A DNA stretch of 64,000 nucleotides from Acidobacteriota bacterium. Lineage in GTDB: Bacteria > Acidobacteriota > Terriglobia > Acidiferrales > UBA7541. A program made the translations under genes and the position numbers. Location: positions 62,001-126,000 of the forward strand of contig JABCZD010000008.1 of assembly GCA_013289855.1 (NCBI GenBank), read 5' to 3'. Below, piece by piece: positions 54,261 through 61,514 of the stretch; within the stretch, counting starts at the first letter, position 1; every line of letters starts with the position of its first letter. The notes under the pieces are model-generated. The model ran no database searches and had not been told where the DNA came from. It worked only from the letters and a program-made list of their open reading frames with translations.

Positions 54261-54638
54261 ATGGACGCAGCGACGCCAATCTCCGGAATTACCGCGGTCA
54301 TGCTGGGCGTGCGCGATGTGCCCGCGGCGCTGGCGTTTTACCGCGACAAGTTAGGCCTTAAAGTGATTATGCAGGAGTCCGCACTGGCGCTGCTGCAATG
54401 CGGAGCGGTGATGCTCGGCCTCAGCCGCGGACACGCGCAGTCTGCGCCGCACATTGCCGGAGCCACCGAGGTGGTCTTCCGCGTGGAGAACGTGCGTGCC
54501 GCACATCGCGCCTTAACTGCGCAAGGAATTTCCTTCTTGGGCGAACCTCGCCAGGCCACTCCGACCGACTGGGTTGCACATTTCCGGGACGTTGACGGCC
54601 ATCTGCTTTCCGTTTTTGGCCCCGAAGGCGCAGCCTAG
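54261..54638 (+). CDS. VOC family protein, MarR-controlled
   Basis: 125 residues from the ATG at 54261 with AGGGAGGCAGTG upstream. One VOC domain: 'AVMLGVRDVPAALAFYRDKLGLKVIM', 'LLQCGAVMLGLSRGH', 'EVVFRVENVRAAHRALTAQGISFLGEPR', 'WVAHFRDVDGHLLSVFGPEG'. His and Glu positions for a metal site are partly present. Control by the divergent MarR suggests a detoxifying or resistance role (bleomycin-resistance or glyoxalase type), but the substrate is unknown. Confidence 0.85.
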   Translation: MDAATPISGITAVMLGVRDVPAALAFYRDKLGLKVIMQESALALLQCGAVMLGLSRGHAQSAPHIAGATEVVFRVENVRAAHRALTAQGISFLGEPRQATPTDWVAHFRDVDGHLLSVFGPEGAA

Positions 54639-54700
54639 TTAACGACGCGTTCCCGCCAGAGTGGGCTGACAGAGTTTTACTTCCGCGCTATGCTTCCGCA

Positions 54701-55516
54701 GTGCGAAGACCATTATTTTTCACGTTACTCCTGGCAACGTCGCTCGCAATCGCCCTGGCAAACGCGTCCGTGGCGCGCGGACAAGCCGAGTTTAAATTTC
54801 CCGTGATCATTCAGGTGAGCGATCAAGGCGGAGCCTGCATCGTCCGGGCGAAAGTACAGATCGTCCCTCCGCCGGTGCCCCTTCCGGCGAAGATGGACAC
54901 CGACGATACAGGAAACGTCGCCGTCCAGTTGCCAATGGGTGAGTACGCCGTGTTCGTCTCCGCGCAAGGCTTCAAAACCACGTCGCAGCATTTCGAGATT
55001 ACCGGGATAACTTCCGCCGCTGATCCTAGGCAGATCGTGCCGGTGACCCTGCAGATCGCCAACTTCGGAGGCCCTGTCGCGGTTTATCCGAAGGAATCGC
55101 TGGTGCTCAAAGCCGATCCCTACCACGTTCCGATCGCATATTCCGCAACTCAGTTCCGCAGTCTTCCCCACATTGAAATCAAGCTCCACAATGCGCACAG
55201 CAACGTCGACGAAACTTACTCCGGCGTGCCACTGGCGACGCTGCTGGCGCAGGCCAACGTGCCGCTCGGCAAGGAGCTGCGCGGCGAACCTCTCACTAGC
55301 TATCTGCTTGCGTCAGGCACCGATGGATATTCCGTGCTGCTTTCTCTGGCGGAAGTGGATCCGAACTTTCACGCCGGGCAAGTGATTGTGGCCGACACGC
55401 GCGACGGGCAGCCGCTGGGCGATCACGGTCCATTCGAGCTGATCGTGTCCGATGATAAGCGACCAGCGCGCTGGGTCCACAATCTCAATTCCATCGGGCT
55501 GCAAAACGGCCACTGA
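54701..55516 (+). CDS. exported protein with molybdopterin-oxidoreductase-like domain
   Basis: 271 residues from GTG 54701. Signal peptide about 1-28. Then a carboxypeptidase-regulatory-like beta domain (about 30-120, 'VQLPMGEYAVFVSAQGFKTTSQHF'). The C-terminal part (about 140-265) resembles the sulfite-oxidase-type molybdopterin fold: 'SGVPLATLLAQANVPLGKEL', 'ASGTDGYSVLLSLAEVDP', 'GPFELIVSDDKRPARWVHNLNSI'. The usual cofactor-ligand Cys is not visible, so it may be a non-catalytic member. A Mop-domain gene nearby could be related. Confidence 0.72.
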   Translation: MRRPLFFTLLLATSLAIALANASVARGQAEFKFPVIIQVSDQGGACIVRAKVQIVPPPVPLPAKMDTDDTGNVAVQLPMGEYAVFVSAQGFKTTSQHFEITGITSAADPRQIVPVTLQIANFGGPVAVYPKESLVLKADPYHVPIAYSATQFRSLPHIEIKLHNAHSNVDETYSGVPLATLLAQANVPLGKELRGEPLTSYLLASGTDGYSVLLSLAEVDPNFHAGQVIVADTRDGQPLGDHGPFELIVSDDKRPARWVHNLNSIGLQNGH

Positions 55517-55532
55517 ATCGCTTTCTGAGATT

Positions 55533-55838
55533 TTACGAGCGGCGCCGCGCCAGATCTTTCCATGGACTCAACACTGTGTAGCGCGGCGTGGCCGTAGCAT
55601 TCTCTTTGCCCGCGGCGAGCAGCCGCCGCCGCACCAGCCAGTGCACCGCGGACTGCGCGGCGCTCTTGGATACGCCGATGCACTCGGCGAGAGCGCTATA
55701 ACTGATTTGCACGGCAAGACCTCGCCGCTGTTGTTCGGCCGCGAGCCACAGATACACCAGAAAACTCACGGGACGGCGGTCATGGCCGACCAGGTCGCGC
55801 ATGAGCACATCGGTGACATACGTATCGATAGTTGGCAT
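55533..55838 (-). CDS. helix-turn-helix DNA-binding protein
   Basis: 101 residues, mostly a winged helix: 'VSFLVYLWLAAEQQRRGLAVQISYSALAECIGVSKSAAQSAVHWLVRRRLL' in pieces gives the helix-turn-helix (about 45-70), and 'ATPRYTVLSPW' the wing. It resembles replication-initiator/GntR-like small regulators of Acidobacteriota. AGCAGG precedes the ATG. It is divergent from the VOC gene at 55954 and may regulate it; no operator was recognised. Confidence 0.7.
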   Translation of the reverse strand: MPTIDTYVTDVLMRDLVGHDRRPVSFLVYLWLAAEQQRRGLAVQISYSALAECIGVSKSAAQSAVHWLVRRRLLAAGKENATATPRYTVLSPWKDLARRRS

Positions 55839-55953
55839 CGCTATACCTGCTGTTAATATAGCAACGATTGCCTGATTGCAACTACTAAGTGTGCGGCGTT
55901 ATTCTCCGTCCGCCAGCGTTCACTCAAAACGCGGCACCGAGGAGGCCACCGCC

Positions 55954-56319
55954 ATGATTCGTGGACTGAAATTCGTCAGTATCCCCGTGCACAATCAGGA
56001 TGCGTCATTGAAGTTTTTTACGGAGAAACTGGGATTCAAGGTTACCACCGACCAATTTTTTAGCGAGAAGCAGCGCTGGATTGAACTAAAAATCCCCGGC
56101 GCGGAAACCGGACTGGTGCTGTTCACGCCGGATGGCCACGAGAATCGCATCGGCGATTTTCAGCCACTGTCCTTCTGGTGCGACGATGTCTTCGCTACCG
56201 CGAAGATCATGAAATCGCATGGCGTCGTGTTTGAGAAGGAGCCCAAGCGCGAAGACTGGGGAACCGCCGCCATTTTCCAAGATGTAGATGGCAACAAGTT
56301 CGTGCTTTCGAGCAAGTAA
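55954..56319 (+). CDS. VOC (glyoxalase) family protein
   Basis: 121 residues from the ATG at 55954 behind GAGGAGGCC. One VOC domain of the 'SIPVHNQDASLKFFTEKLGFKV' type, with 'RWIELKIPGAETGLVLFTP', 'PLSFWCDDVFATAKIMKSHGV' and 'WGTAAIFQDVDGNKFVLSS'. It is of the YaeR/lactoylglutathione-lyase-like class; substrate unknown. Divergent from an HTH gene. Confidence 0.88.
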   Translation: MIRGLKFVSIPVHNQDASLKFFTEKLGFKVTTDQFFSEKQRWIELKIPGAETGLVLFTPDGHENRIGDFQPLSFWCDDVFATAKIMKSHGVVFEKEPKREDWGTAAIFQDVDGNKFVLSSK

Positions 56320-56461
56320 GTCAGCCGGTTCCGCGGCACTCCGCGAAACGCAGCGGGCCATTGGGGAGGCGCTTCTCCGGAGCATTGGACGCGAGCATGG
56401 CACTGAAACCGTCGCTGTGCGCCGCGCGTCCATCTAAGCGAGGCGATGACAGACATGGCTT

Positions 56462-56686
56462 GTGCGGGAGGCCGGGATGCGGCAATGGACGAAGGTTTGT
56501 GGTCATTGCGAGGACCGAAACAATCTCGTGACGCCGCAGAACGGCGTAAGCGTCCGTTACTACGTTATTGAAAACCTCCAAATAGAAATATTCCTGCATA
56601 ACACGTGCGCTGAAGCGTGGTCTCAACAATTTGACATTCCAATCCCTCGGAAGACTCAAAAGCAAGAAACGCGCTATTCACTGTAA
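56462..56686 (+). CDS. small Cys-containing protein
   Basis: 74 residues. 'VCGHCEDRNNLVTPQNG' and 'IENLQIEIFLHNTCAEAWSQQF' give a CxxC plus His/Cys pair that could hold one zinc. The 'LHNTCAEAW' ending is like small zinc proteins that open with a CxxC, e.g. ClpX-type or DUF pieces, but I know no named family. An ATG at 56477 is a possible shorter start. Confidence 0.45.
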   Translation: MREAGMRQWTKVCGHCEDRNNLVTPQNGVSVRYYVIENLQIEIFLHNTCAEAWSQQFDIPIPRKTQKQETRYSL

Positions 56687-56750
56687 AAAATCCACTGTAA
56701 CGTCCCAGGGACACCTTGAGCACTCCTGAAGCGAGTGCGGAAAAAAGGTG

Positions 56751-56782
56751 TTGACAGCCGAGCTGTGTAAGCTGTAGCTTAC
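56751..56782 (+). promoter_or_regulatory. arsR-type promoter and operator
   Basis: TTGACA (56751-56756) as -35, then the inverted repeat GTAAGCT-GT-AGCTTAC (56767-56782) over the -10 position and 5 bases before the GTG start of the regulator. This fits autorepression by the ArsR-type protein. Confidence 0.6.
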
Positions 56783-56787
56783 CGTTA

Positions 56788-57219
56788 GTGACTACTTACC
56801 AAGAGACGCAGCTGGATGCGCTGGGGGACCCGACGCGGCGGGCTATTTTGGCGCGCTTGATTGACGGGCCGTTGCCGGTGGGCGAATTGGCGCGGGATTT
56901 TCCGGTGAGCCGGCCGGCTATCTCGCAACACCTCCGTGTGCTGAAGGAGGCGCAGTTGGTGGTTGATCGGCCTGCGGGAAATCGGCGGTTGTATCAGTTG
57001 AATCCCGCGGGATTTGAAACCTTGCGCGAATACCTTGAACAGTTCTGGGGCCAAGCATTGAGTGCGTTTAAGCGCGAAGTAGAAAAACCAGTGGCGCAAG
57101 AAGCACGCGAGAAAAAAGCACGCAAACATAACAAACGCAACAGTCCGAACAAGAGCAACAGCCACGACAAGCATAACAACCACGACAAACCTAACGAACA
57201 TAACGAGGAGGAGCAATGA
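56788..57219 (+). CDS. ArsR family regulator with Asn/Lys/His-rich tail
   Basis: 143 residues from GTG 56788, with no ribosome site (perhaps leaderless). Winged helix about 5-95: 'LDALGDPTRRAILARLIDGPLPVGELARDFPVSRPAISQHLRVL' in pieces; it lacks metal-binding Cys pairs, so it is of the SdpR/penicillinase-like subclass often paired with SRPBCC genes. The last 40 residues are a low-complexity Asn/Lys/His/Asp tail (HDKHNNHDKPNEHN). The stop overlaps the next start (ATGA at 57216), so the two proteins are coupled. Confidence 0.88.
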   Translation: MTTYQETQLDALGDPTRRAILARLIDGPLPVGELARDFPVSRPAISQHLRVLKEAQLVVDRPAGNRRLYQLNPAGFETLREYLEQFWGQALSAFKREVEKPVAQEAREKKARKHNKRNSPNKSNSHDKHNNHDKPNEHNEEEQ

Positions 57220-57728
57220 GTAGCGCGGAACAGTCGTTGCAGAGCGCGTCGGCGGTGCCGGATACGCCGGTGCGCAAGAACGTGACGGTGAAAGCCAGCG
57301 TGGAACACGCGTTCGAGGTGTTCACCGCGGGATTCGATCGCTGGTGGCCGCGTAGCCATCACATCGGGCAGGTGCCGATGAAGCGAACGGTCATGGAAGG
57401 CCACGTTGGCGGCCGCTGCTACAGCGAGCAGACCGACGGATCGGAATGCGATTGGGGCGAAATTACCGCGTGGGAACCGCCGCGGCGCTTCGTGATGGCG
57501 TGGAAGATTACCGCGCAGTGGCAGTACGAGCCGGACTTGGCGAAGTCCAGCGAAGTGGAAGTGACGTTCACGGCGCTGGGCAACGGGTTGACGCGCGTGG
57601 ACCTGGAGCATCGGCACTTTTCGCGGATCGGCGCGGGTTGGGAAACCATGCGCGGCATGGTGGACTCGGAAGGCGGCTGGAACGGTTTGCTGCAGGCGTT
57701 CGCCGCGGAAGCAGAAAAGACCAACTAG
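57216..57728 (+). CDS. SRPBCC (AHSA1-like) family protein
   Basis: 170 residues. AHSA1/START-like fold with 'KNVTVKASVEHAFEVFTAGFDRWWPRSHHIG' in pieces, 'GGRCYSEQTDGSECDWGEITAWEPPRRFVMAW' and 'SEVEVTFTALGNGLTRVDLEHRHFSRIG'. These bind hydrophobic ligands; ArsR-SRPBCC pairs are widespread, ligand unknown. Coupled to the regulator by a 4-base overlap. Confidence 0.9.
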   Translation: MSSAEQSLQSASAVPDTPVRKNVTVKASVEHAFEVFTAGFDRWWPRSHHIGQVPMKRTVMEGHVGGRCYSEQTDGSECDWGEITAWEPPRRFVMAWKITAQWQYEPDLAKSSEVEVTFTALGNGLTRVDLEHRHFSRIGAGWETMRGMVDSEGGWNGLLQAFAAEAEKTN

Positions 57729-57843
57729 TCGCGTTGCGCGACCAGGATGGAGGAAGCGTGCGGCCCAGCGCCGCACGCTTCCTGCAATTCCCTGCCTCGC
57801 ATGTTATTAACATCGCGGGATTTCACTTTCCGACTCGGAGAAG

Positions 57844-58290
57844 ATGACGATGAGAGCGAGATTGCTGTATCGCATTGCGGCAGTCTTTTTCGTGCTGTTT
57901 GCCGCGGGTCATACGTTTGGATTTCTGAGCTTTTTGCCGCACTCCGCGGAAGGACGCGCGGTATTTGACGCGATGAACAACGTTCATTTCGAGGAGCGCG
58001 GCGCGACGTTCAGTTACGGGGCGTTCTATCGCGGTTTTGGCTTGTCCTGCACGGTATCCATGCTTTTGTCGGCATTCCTAGCGTGGCATTTGGGCGAACT
58101 GGCGCAAAAGATTCCGCAATCTATTGGTATGCTCGGATGGGCATTTTTTGCGGCGCAAGTGGCGGGCTTTGCGCTGAGCCTGATTTATTTTGGGATCGGA
58201 CCCGCAATCTTCAGCGTGCTTCTAATCGTTTGTCTGGGCTGGGCCGCGTGGCTGGTGCGGGCGGCGCCGACGAGTCAACGGAGCTCTTAG
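57844..58290 (+). CDS. four-helix membrane protein, unknown
   Basis: 148 residues, four hydrophobic helices: 'IAAVFFVLFAAGHTFGFLSF', 'FGLSCTVSMLLSAFLAWHL', 'IGMLGWAFFAAQVAGFALSLIYFG' and 'AIFSVLLIVCLGWAAWLV'. It resembles LIC_13387-type uncharacterised membrane proteins. It follows the SRPBCC gene by 115 bases on the same strand and may belong to that operon. Confidence 0.7.
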   Translation: MTMRARLLYRIAAVFFVLFAAGHTFGFLSFLPHSAEGRAVFDAMNNVHFEERGATFSYGAFYRGFGLSCTVSMLLSAFLAWHLGELAQKIPQSIGMLGWAFFAAQVAGFALSLIYFGIGPAIFSVLLIVCLGWAAWLVRAAPTSQRSS

Positions 58291-58311
58291 CCAGATTCAG
58301 GGCATCACAAT

Positions 58312-58338
58312 GCGAATCTAAAGATTCGCCACTACGAA
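58312..58338 (+). repeat. dispersed hairpin repeat, copy 10
   Basis: GCGAATCTAAAGATTCGC followed by CACTACGAA, same core family as copies 1 and 4. Confidence 0.75.
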
Positions 58339-58350
58339 AGGCAAAAGGAA

Positions 58351-58375
58351 CGGGTCTAAAGACCCGCCGCTACAG
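58351..58375 (+). repeat. dispersed hairpin repeat, copy 11
   Basis: CGGGTCTAAAGACCCG followed by CCGCTACAG, 12 bases after copy 10 in the same direction. Confidence 0.7.
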
Positions 58376-58444
58376 ACCTGGAAGGCCTGCGGAGTCGTCA
58401 AGCTGGTCGTTGCGCGGCATGCAATACTCATGGGCGCTAGGACA

Positions 58445-58511
58445 CCCCCCGGTTTTTTTTGAAAGGATGTGATTCTAAAGGTAGTTAAAGTCCTTTGTTT
58501 TCACATCCTTT
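58445..58511. other. nested hairpin with poly-C/poly-T lead
   Basis: An 11-bp perfect stem AAAGGATGTGA / TCACATCCTTT (58462-58472 and 58501-58511) encloses a smaller stem AAAGG/CCTTT. CCCCCC-GG-TTTTTTTT stands directly before it. It may be a terminator or a structured RNA. No gene was seen in 58291-58677 apart from the hairpins. Confidence 0.5.
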
Positions 58512-58677
58512 TGCAAGTGTTCATTCTACAAGAGTTATTAGTCGTTTTTCGTTATAAAATGGTAACTAGGCAGAGCCCTGCGATCGAGGCTCAGAATGAC
58601 CTTGGTTTTTAGTGCTATTGCGGGAAGGCGGGCGTACTTCTCTACAGCGGTAATCATACAGAGTAGTGGCTTTGTTG

Positions 58678-59151
58678 TCAAGCTTTATCTTGAGTTTTTT
58701 TCTGGCGGCGACGGGCTCTCGAAAGGTGGCGTTGCTGGCCTACCTGGTAGGCTTCGCGGAGCCAGGCTTGAACCTCGCGGTCCATTTCATTGGGGGAGGA
58801 GAAGCGGAAGGAATGGACGTGGTTGCGTGGGGAGATAGATTCGATCTTCCCGAAACGGGAATTTTTCAGTCGGCGAGCCAGGACTACGTGGCCGATCAGG
58901 TGATCGCGCCTTAGAGCTACGGCAGCGAAGCTCATACGGACCTGGAAGGCGATGCGAGTTTTTTCGGGCACCACGCGTACCGGGCCGCAGCACTTTACCA
59001 GTTTTGCGAAGATGCGGAAGAGGGCGACGGCGCGGGGAGTTTTGTTGGCAAGATGCTGGCGCAGGGTGATGCGCGAGCAGGAATGGGACTGGTTGCGATT
59101 GGCGAAGGGCCGGGCGCATTTCGGACATTTCCAGAGTGTTGACCGAGACAT
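58678..59151 (-). CDS. DUF5655-like protein with N-terminal zinc pair
   Basis: 157 residues from the ATG at 59151 (MSRSTLWKCPKCARPF). The N-terminus has CPKC and a following His/Cys ('QSHSCSR') that could bind zinc. 'RAVALFRIFAKLVKCCGPVRVVPEKTRIAFQVRMSFAAVALRRDHLIGHVVLARR' in pieces matches the DUF5655 pattern for an unknown-function domain. No operon partner. The Arg/Lys-rich C-terminus may be unstructured. Confidence 0.65.
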   Translation of the reverse strand: MSRSTLWKCPKCARPFANRNQSHSCSRITLRQHLANKTPRAVALFRIFAKLVKCCGPVRVVPEKTRIAFQVRMSFAAVALRRDHLIGHVVLARRLKNSRFGKIESISPRNHVHSFRFSSPNEMDREVQAWLREAYQVGQQRHLSRARRRQKKTQDKA

Positions 59152-59430
59152 GGCGTGCAGCAAATTCTAGCGCACCTGTTAATCCTACAAGCGAACAAGT
59201 AGAAAGCTCACGATAGCCTATGCGCTGCACAGTGGGTGTGCGCCTGCGGAAAGGGCGATTGCCCCAGCGCGTCCTCCACAGCGGGCAGATGCATGACTCG
59301 CAAAGCGATTCGCGAGTCGCGTCGGCTCGGCTGCCCGCCAGCATTTCGCAAATTGGGGTTTTCTGAGATGTTGCGAAGGGAATTCTGCTAGGCTGTCCGA
59401 GCTAGGGTTGCGGAATAGAGGTGAAATCAC

Positions 59431-60447
59431 ATGCCGGTCGTAGCTGGTGTGGATCTCGGCGGAACGTCCATTAACTATACGCTGGTGGACCAGCATGAGC
59501 GATTCCTGATTGAGAAACTGTGCGAGCATCCGTCGCTTGCCAAGCAGGGGCCAGAGGTGTGTCTGCGGCAGATTGCAGCGGGTCTTAAAGTGGCCACCGA
59601 ACTTGCGGAAGTTTTCCTGTCGGACGTGGTGGCCATTGGGCTGGATACGCCCGGACCGGCCAGCTCGGCGGGCAAGCTGAGCGCACGAGGTTCCACCAAC
59701 TTTGTGCATCCGCAGTGGGCGGAGTTCGATATTCGCGGGGGCTTGGCGCAAAAGCTGGATAAGCCGGTTTCGTATCTGAACGACGCGAATGCCGCGGCGC
59801 TGTGGGGGCACTACGCGATTTTTGGTTCGGGCAGCCGGGAAACGTCGGTCTCGACGATCATTGGTACGGGCAACGGCGGCGGCGTCATCCTGGAAGGCAG
59901 CGTGGTGAAAGGCAAAAATGGATTTGGCGGGGAGCTGGGCCACGTGCTGATTCCCTACCAAAGTATTGCCGACACCAGCGGGCTGAATCCATTGTGCAAT
60001 TGCGGACGCGTCGGGGATCTGGAGTCCTTGTGTTCGCTCACGGCGATCGAGAGAAATTTGGTGCCATATTTTCTGACGCGCTATCCGCATCACGAGTTCG
60101 CGAAAATGGAAGCGCATCAGGCGGCCAAGCTGGTGCGCGGGATGGCGGACTCGGGCGATAAGATGTGCAAAGAGATTTTTCGCGTGCAGGCGCACGCTTT
60201 GGGACTTTTCTTTGACGAGATGGTGAATACGTTTGACCCAGATGCGTTGATCGTGGGCGGCGGCGCTTTGGAAACCAGCGAGGATTTTCAACGGTGGTTT
60301 CTGGAGGAGATTCGCACGGGAATGCCCACGCAGCGAGAGGAACAGGTGGGGATTCCGATTTACGTTATGCCGAATGGCGATACTGCTGGGGCGCGTGGGG
60401 CGGCGATTGAGGCGTTGAAATTGGCGCGGATGAGCGGGCTAATGTAG
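59431..60447 (+). CDS. ROK family sugar kinase
   Basis: 338 residues. N-terminal 'GVDLGGTSINYTLVD' is the phosphate-binding motif of ROK kinases; 'IGLDTPGPASSAGKL', 'YLNDANAAALWGHYA' and 'IGTGNGGGVILEG' follow, then 'GGELGHVLIP', which carries the zinc His. The zinc loop reads CNCGRVGDLES: the third cysteine of the usual CxCGxxGCxE is Asp, so zinc binding may be altered. It probably phosphorylates glucose or an N-acetylhexosamine with ATP. GAGGTG precedes the ATG. Confidence 0.9.
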   Translation: MPVVAGVDLGGTSINYTLVDQHERFLIEKLCEHPSLAKQGPEVCLRQIAAGLKVATELAEVFLSDVVAIGLDTPGPASSAGKLSARGSTNFVHPQWAEFDIRGGLAQKLDKPVSYLNDANAAALWGHYAIFGSGSRETSVSTIIGTGNGGGVILEGSVVKGKNGFGGELGHVLIPYQSIADTSGLNPLCNCGRVGDLESLCSLTAIERNLVPYFLTRYPHHEFAKMEAHQAAKLVRGMADSGDKMCKEIFRVQAHALGLFFDEMVNTFDPDALIVGGGALETSEDFQRWFLEEIRTGMPTQREEQVGIPIYVMPNGDTAGARGAAIEALKLARMSGLM

Positions 60448-61197
60448 GTTGTGGCTGCGCAGCGGTTCGTGGTCGCTTACCGGTTTGTAGCAATTAATGA
60501 CGCCGCGGGAGTCTTCCGTGAGAACAACCGGAGTGGGACATGGGAACACTAGGGTGTGTCCGTCATCGAAGAGAGTCTGAGCCGGATCTTGAACTTGGCC
60601 TGGCTCCTTGACGCTGATCCAGATGGCGTGGGCATAAACTGCGCTCCAGGCAACTCCAGAGTTGTCCATGGCGATACCGCTGTAACTGAAATAGTCATCG
60701 GATAACAAATACCAGCGAACGAAGAATGGTTTTTTATCAGCGAAAGCTTTGAGTGCACATTTCGCGGGACTCTCAGCCGCATTTGGAGCTCCGCAATCGA
60801 TTGGCTTGGCGCCACCGTGCGAGGCCAGCGTTCGCATACGGTCAGTCATGATGCGGTGGCTGGGATCTCGTGGCGATGCAGACGTTTGCATCAATACTCG
60901 CGTATCTTCAAGGAAAATACGTCCGTCGCCGAACGCGGCGTAACGGAGTTTTGTCTCGGCCGGTCCATGAGTTTTATCGAGACGGAAGAGTCCTTCGGCG
61001 AGTACCTCCCCCGTATCGTCCTTGAAAACCGTGCATCGGTACAATTTGGAATTCGCCTCATTCGAGCAATCGATGAAAGTGTGGTCGGCCCAGACTGCCG
61101 AGGATGGAACGCCTCGTGGACGGAAGTGGTACTGACCGCAACCGGAGAGTCCGAGTAGCAAGAGTCCGGTAATGAAGGCATAACGCTCGCGGGCCAT
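60439..61197 (-). CDS. lipoprotein of unknown function
   Basis: 252 residues from the ATG at 61197 (MARERYAFIT); upstream in-frame residues look non-coding. Lipobox LGLSGC. The mature part is beta-rich with six or more cysteines, likely disulfides: 'FIDCSNEANSKLYRCTVF', 'PIDCGAPNAAESPAKCALKAFA', 'TLVFPCPTPVVLTEDSRGVINCYKP'. No family recognised. Overlaps the ROK gene end by 9 bases, convergent. Confidence 0.7.
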   Translation of the reverse strand: MARERYAFITGLLLLGLSGCGQYHFRPRGVPSSAVWADHTFIDCSNEANSKLYRCTVFKDDTGEVLAEGLFRLDKTHGPAETKLRYAAFGDGRIFLEDTRVLMQTSASPRDPSHRIMTDRMRTLASHGGAKPIDCGAPNAAESPAKCALKAFADKKPFFVRWYLLSDDYFSYSGIAMDNSGVAWSAVYAHAIWISVKEPGQVQDPAQTLFDDGHTLVFPCPTPVVLTEDSRGVINCYKPVSDHEPLRSHNLH

Positions 61198-61412
61198 GGC
61201 TGCGGATTTAATATACAAGCATTCTAGATAATCTGTGCGGGCGCGGACGAATGTGACGAGCAGAGTGCACAGGCTGAAGCCTGTGCCACCGGTGGCGAAC
61301 CTATTGAAGGGTCTGCGATACTGTGGGACTGCGATTTTGTTGATGTAAAAGCAGCGTTGCATTAGACGGCGGGGCAAGCTGGGCGAAGCATGCTGCGCCC
61401 CTGCAAAGGCGT

Positions 61413-61437
61413 CCGCCTCAGAAGGCAGCCGCTACAA
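61413..61437 (+). repeat. dispersed hairpin repeat, copy 12
   Basis: CCGCCTCAGAAGGCAG followed by CCGCTACAA; one mismatch in the stem. Matches copy 6 in the gcv operon. Confidence 0.7.
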
Positions 61438-61464
61438 CGGCGAACGCAACACAAAGAGATTGAG

Positions 61465-61490
61465 GCCGGACTGAAGTCCGGCACCTACAC
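61465..61490 (+). repeat. dispersed hairpin repeat, copy 13
   Basis: GCCGGACTGAAGTCCGGC followed by ACCTACAC, 25 bases before the alaS start. Core matches copy 8. Confidence 0.75.
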
Positions 61491-61514
61491 AAGACGGGAT
61501 GGTATGTGAGCGCG

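Larger units (their letters stand above)
61198..61505. other. intergenic region with hairpin repeats
   Basis: About 310 bases upstream of alaS and the divergent lipoprotein. Apart from the two hairpin repeats listed at 61413 and 61465, I see no gene. Confidence 0.5.
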
